Below the pieces are notes generated by a model. That model was not told the origin of the DNA and did no database searches. It saw only the letters and a list, made by a program, of their open reading frames with translations. Both the position numbers and the translations under genes were made by a program. From NCBI GenBank assembly GCA_963711705.1, contig CAVQFM010000005.1, forward strand, positions 1 to 64,000: a stretch of 64,000 nt of DNA. The letters are read 5' to 3'. Of this stretch, positions 62,878 through 64,000 are shown one piece after another. Every line of letters begins with the position of its first letter. Position 1 is the stretch's first letter. This stretch comes from RYN-230 sp963711705 (GTDB lineage Bacteria > Actinomycetota > Actinomycetes > Streptosporangiales > Streptosporangiaceae).

Positions 62878-64000
62878 CCCCGCTCGATGTGGCCGGCCTG
62901 GTCGTCATCGCCGGCCAGGCGCTGGGCGAGGACAGCCAGGCCGTGCTCGGCCGGCTGGATATCACCGCCGCGGAGACCGCACTGGCCGAAGCGGCGCCGG
63001 ACGGCGCCAGTGACCCGGCCGCTAGCGCGGCCGCGCTGCTCAGCGCGCTGATCCGGCACCGCCCACTGGGCCGCGGCAACGACGTCGTGGCGGTGGCCGC
63101 CATGACCACGTTCCTCGCGCTCAACGGGTGGCAGGCCGACCTTGACCCGGCCGGGGCGTTCCCGGCCCTGCTCACCGGCCTGGCCAGCGGCCAGCTGCCC
63201 GCGGACGATCTCATCGCGTGGCTGTCCGACCATGTCTTCCCGAGTTCCGGGGTACCGGCGGGCGAGGGACCGACCAAGGAGGAACGCATGCACGGATGGC
63301 GACCAGGCCGCAGGCGGGCCGACCGGAAGAAGGGACTGTTCCGGCGGTTCACCCCGGAGGCCCGGGAGGTGGTCATCCGCAGCCAGCAGGAAGCCAGGCG
63401 GCTGCAGCACAACTACATCGGCACCGAGCACATCCTGCTCGGCCTGCTCTGGGACACTGACGGCGTAGCCGCCCGGGCGCTGCACGCGGCCGGGATCTCC
63501 GGGGAAGCCGCGCGGCAGCAGGTGCTTGGCATTATCGGCGAGGGCCAGCAGCAGCCGGCCGGGCACATCCCGTTCACCCCGCGGGCCAAGCGGGTGCTGG
63601 AACTGGCGCTGCGCGAGTCGGTCAGCCTGGGCCACATGTACATCGGCAGCGAGCACATCCTGCTCGGGCTCATCCGGGAAGGCAGCGGGCTCGCCGCCCA
63701 GATCCTCACCGCGCTCGGGGCCAGCGCCCCCCAGATCCATGATGGGGTGCTCGAACTGCTGGCCACCGAGCGGCCGGTCGTGGCAGGCCCCATCACCCCG
63801 CCCGGCATCCGGGAGTTCGACCGCAAGATCGGGCAGGCCCGGCAGGCGAAGGACGCGGCCATCGACGCCCGGGACTACGAACGCGCCGTGGTACTGCGCG
63901 ACCAGGAGAAAGAACTCCTGGCCGAGCGGGAACAGCAGATCGAAGCGTGGTCCGCGGGCACTGACGTGGCGGTGCTCGGCCGGGAACTCGAACGGCTGCG
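62874..64000 (+). CDS. Doc-like toxin fused in frame to Clp-N and UVR domains (3' end beyond window)
   Basis: Frame +62874 has no stop up to the window end. Residues 1-125 resemble Doc/Fic toxins: LIRHRPLGRGNDVVAVA (H-x5/6-GN motif) and FLALNGW. An internal ATG at 63288 (M139) with AAGGAGG at 63276-63282 may start a second product. Then two Clp-N repeats follow: RLQHNYIGTEHILLGLL and LGHMYIGSEHILLGLI, and a UVR coil FDRKIGQARQAKDAAIDARD. Walker motifs of a ClpC ATPase would lie past the edge. Confidence 0.82.
   Translation, partial: MTPLDVAGLVVIAGQALGEDSQAVLGRLDITAAETALAEAAPDGASDPAASAAALLSALIRHRPLGRGNDVVAVAAMTTFLALNGWQADLDPAGAFPALLTGLASGQLPADDLIAWLSDHVFPSSGVPAGEGPTKEERMHGWRPGRRRADRKKGLFRRFTPEAREVVIRSQQEARRLQHNYIGTEHILLGLLWDTDGVAARALHAAGISGEAARQQVLGIIGEGQQQPAGHIPFTPRAKRVLELALRESVSLGHMYIGSEHILLGLIREGSGLAAQILTALGASAPQIHDGVLELLATERPVVAGPITPPGIREFDRKIGQARQAKDAAIDARDYERAVVLRDQEKELLAEREQQIEAWSAGTDVAVLGRELERL

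Overview
The window looks like a stretch of a high-GC actinobacterial chromosome. It has a bacterial proteasome activator (Bpa-like), a CtaG-type cytochrome oxidase assembly protein, a TadA gene with its actinobacterial partner, three serine tRNAs, many GTG and TTG starts, and strong G/C preference at third codon positions. The gene content would suit a Streptosporangiales-like or related filamentous actinomycete, but the sequence alone does not fix the genus.

Layout. (1) 1-18.6 kb is conserved, tidy chromosome: tRNA-Ser(CGA), tadA and partner, a PH-domain membrane protein, an EamA transporter divergent from an XRE/cupin regulator, a DUF4032 kinase-like protein, several small membrane proteins, tRNA-Ser(GCU), an acyl-CoA ligase, an AAA ATPase, a secreted beta-propeller protein, ctaG (apparently frameshifted at a 5-bp repeat), tRNA-Ser(UGA), a DUF151 nuclease-like protein, an ATPase/FHA pair, a zinc-knuckle microprotein and a membrane-tethered EEP hydrolase. 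(2) 18.6-54.9 kb is an accessory island. It mixes intact genes for surface polysaccharide or glycolipid assembly (two GT2 and two GT4 glycosyltransferases that look intact upstream of 31 kb plus a GT2 near 52 kb, epimerases, a deacetylase, sulfotransferases, an HtrB-like acyltransferase, a Wzx-like flippase, large membrane proteins, a beta-helix lipoprotein) with many broken genes: an asparagine synthetase, a serine recombinase split by a decayed group II intron, a GMC oxidoreductase, a UvrD/PcrA fragment, uppP, and remnants of IS3, IS110, IS256, IS66-like and DUF772-type elements. (3) 54.9-64 kb returns to conserved chromosome: a metallophosphoesterase, the Hen1/Pnkp RNA repair pair, a quinone oxidoreductase, Bpa, prephenate dehydratase, and at the edge a ribbon-helix-helix/Doc pair read in frame into Clp-N and UVR domains.

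How genes work together. The most distinctive part of the island is the minus-strand operon at 33.2-37.8 kb: an acyl-ACP dehydrogenase (PltE-like, with one in-frame TGA), a stand-alone adenylation enzyme (PltF-like), a carrier protein (PltL-like) and a TrpB-like PLP enzyme whose usual catalytic glutamate is glycine. The first three resemble the known proline-to-pyrrolyl-carrier route. Coupling them to an altered TrpB-like enzyme inside a polysaccharide/glycolipid island is the best candidate here for an undescribed pathway. A ~60-bp repeat lies on either side of the segment that holds it.

Cautions. Many apparent frameshifts could be real decay or assembly error, and the text says where this matters. 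Names rest on motifs read by eye. No database search was run.
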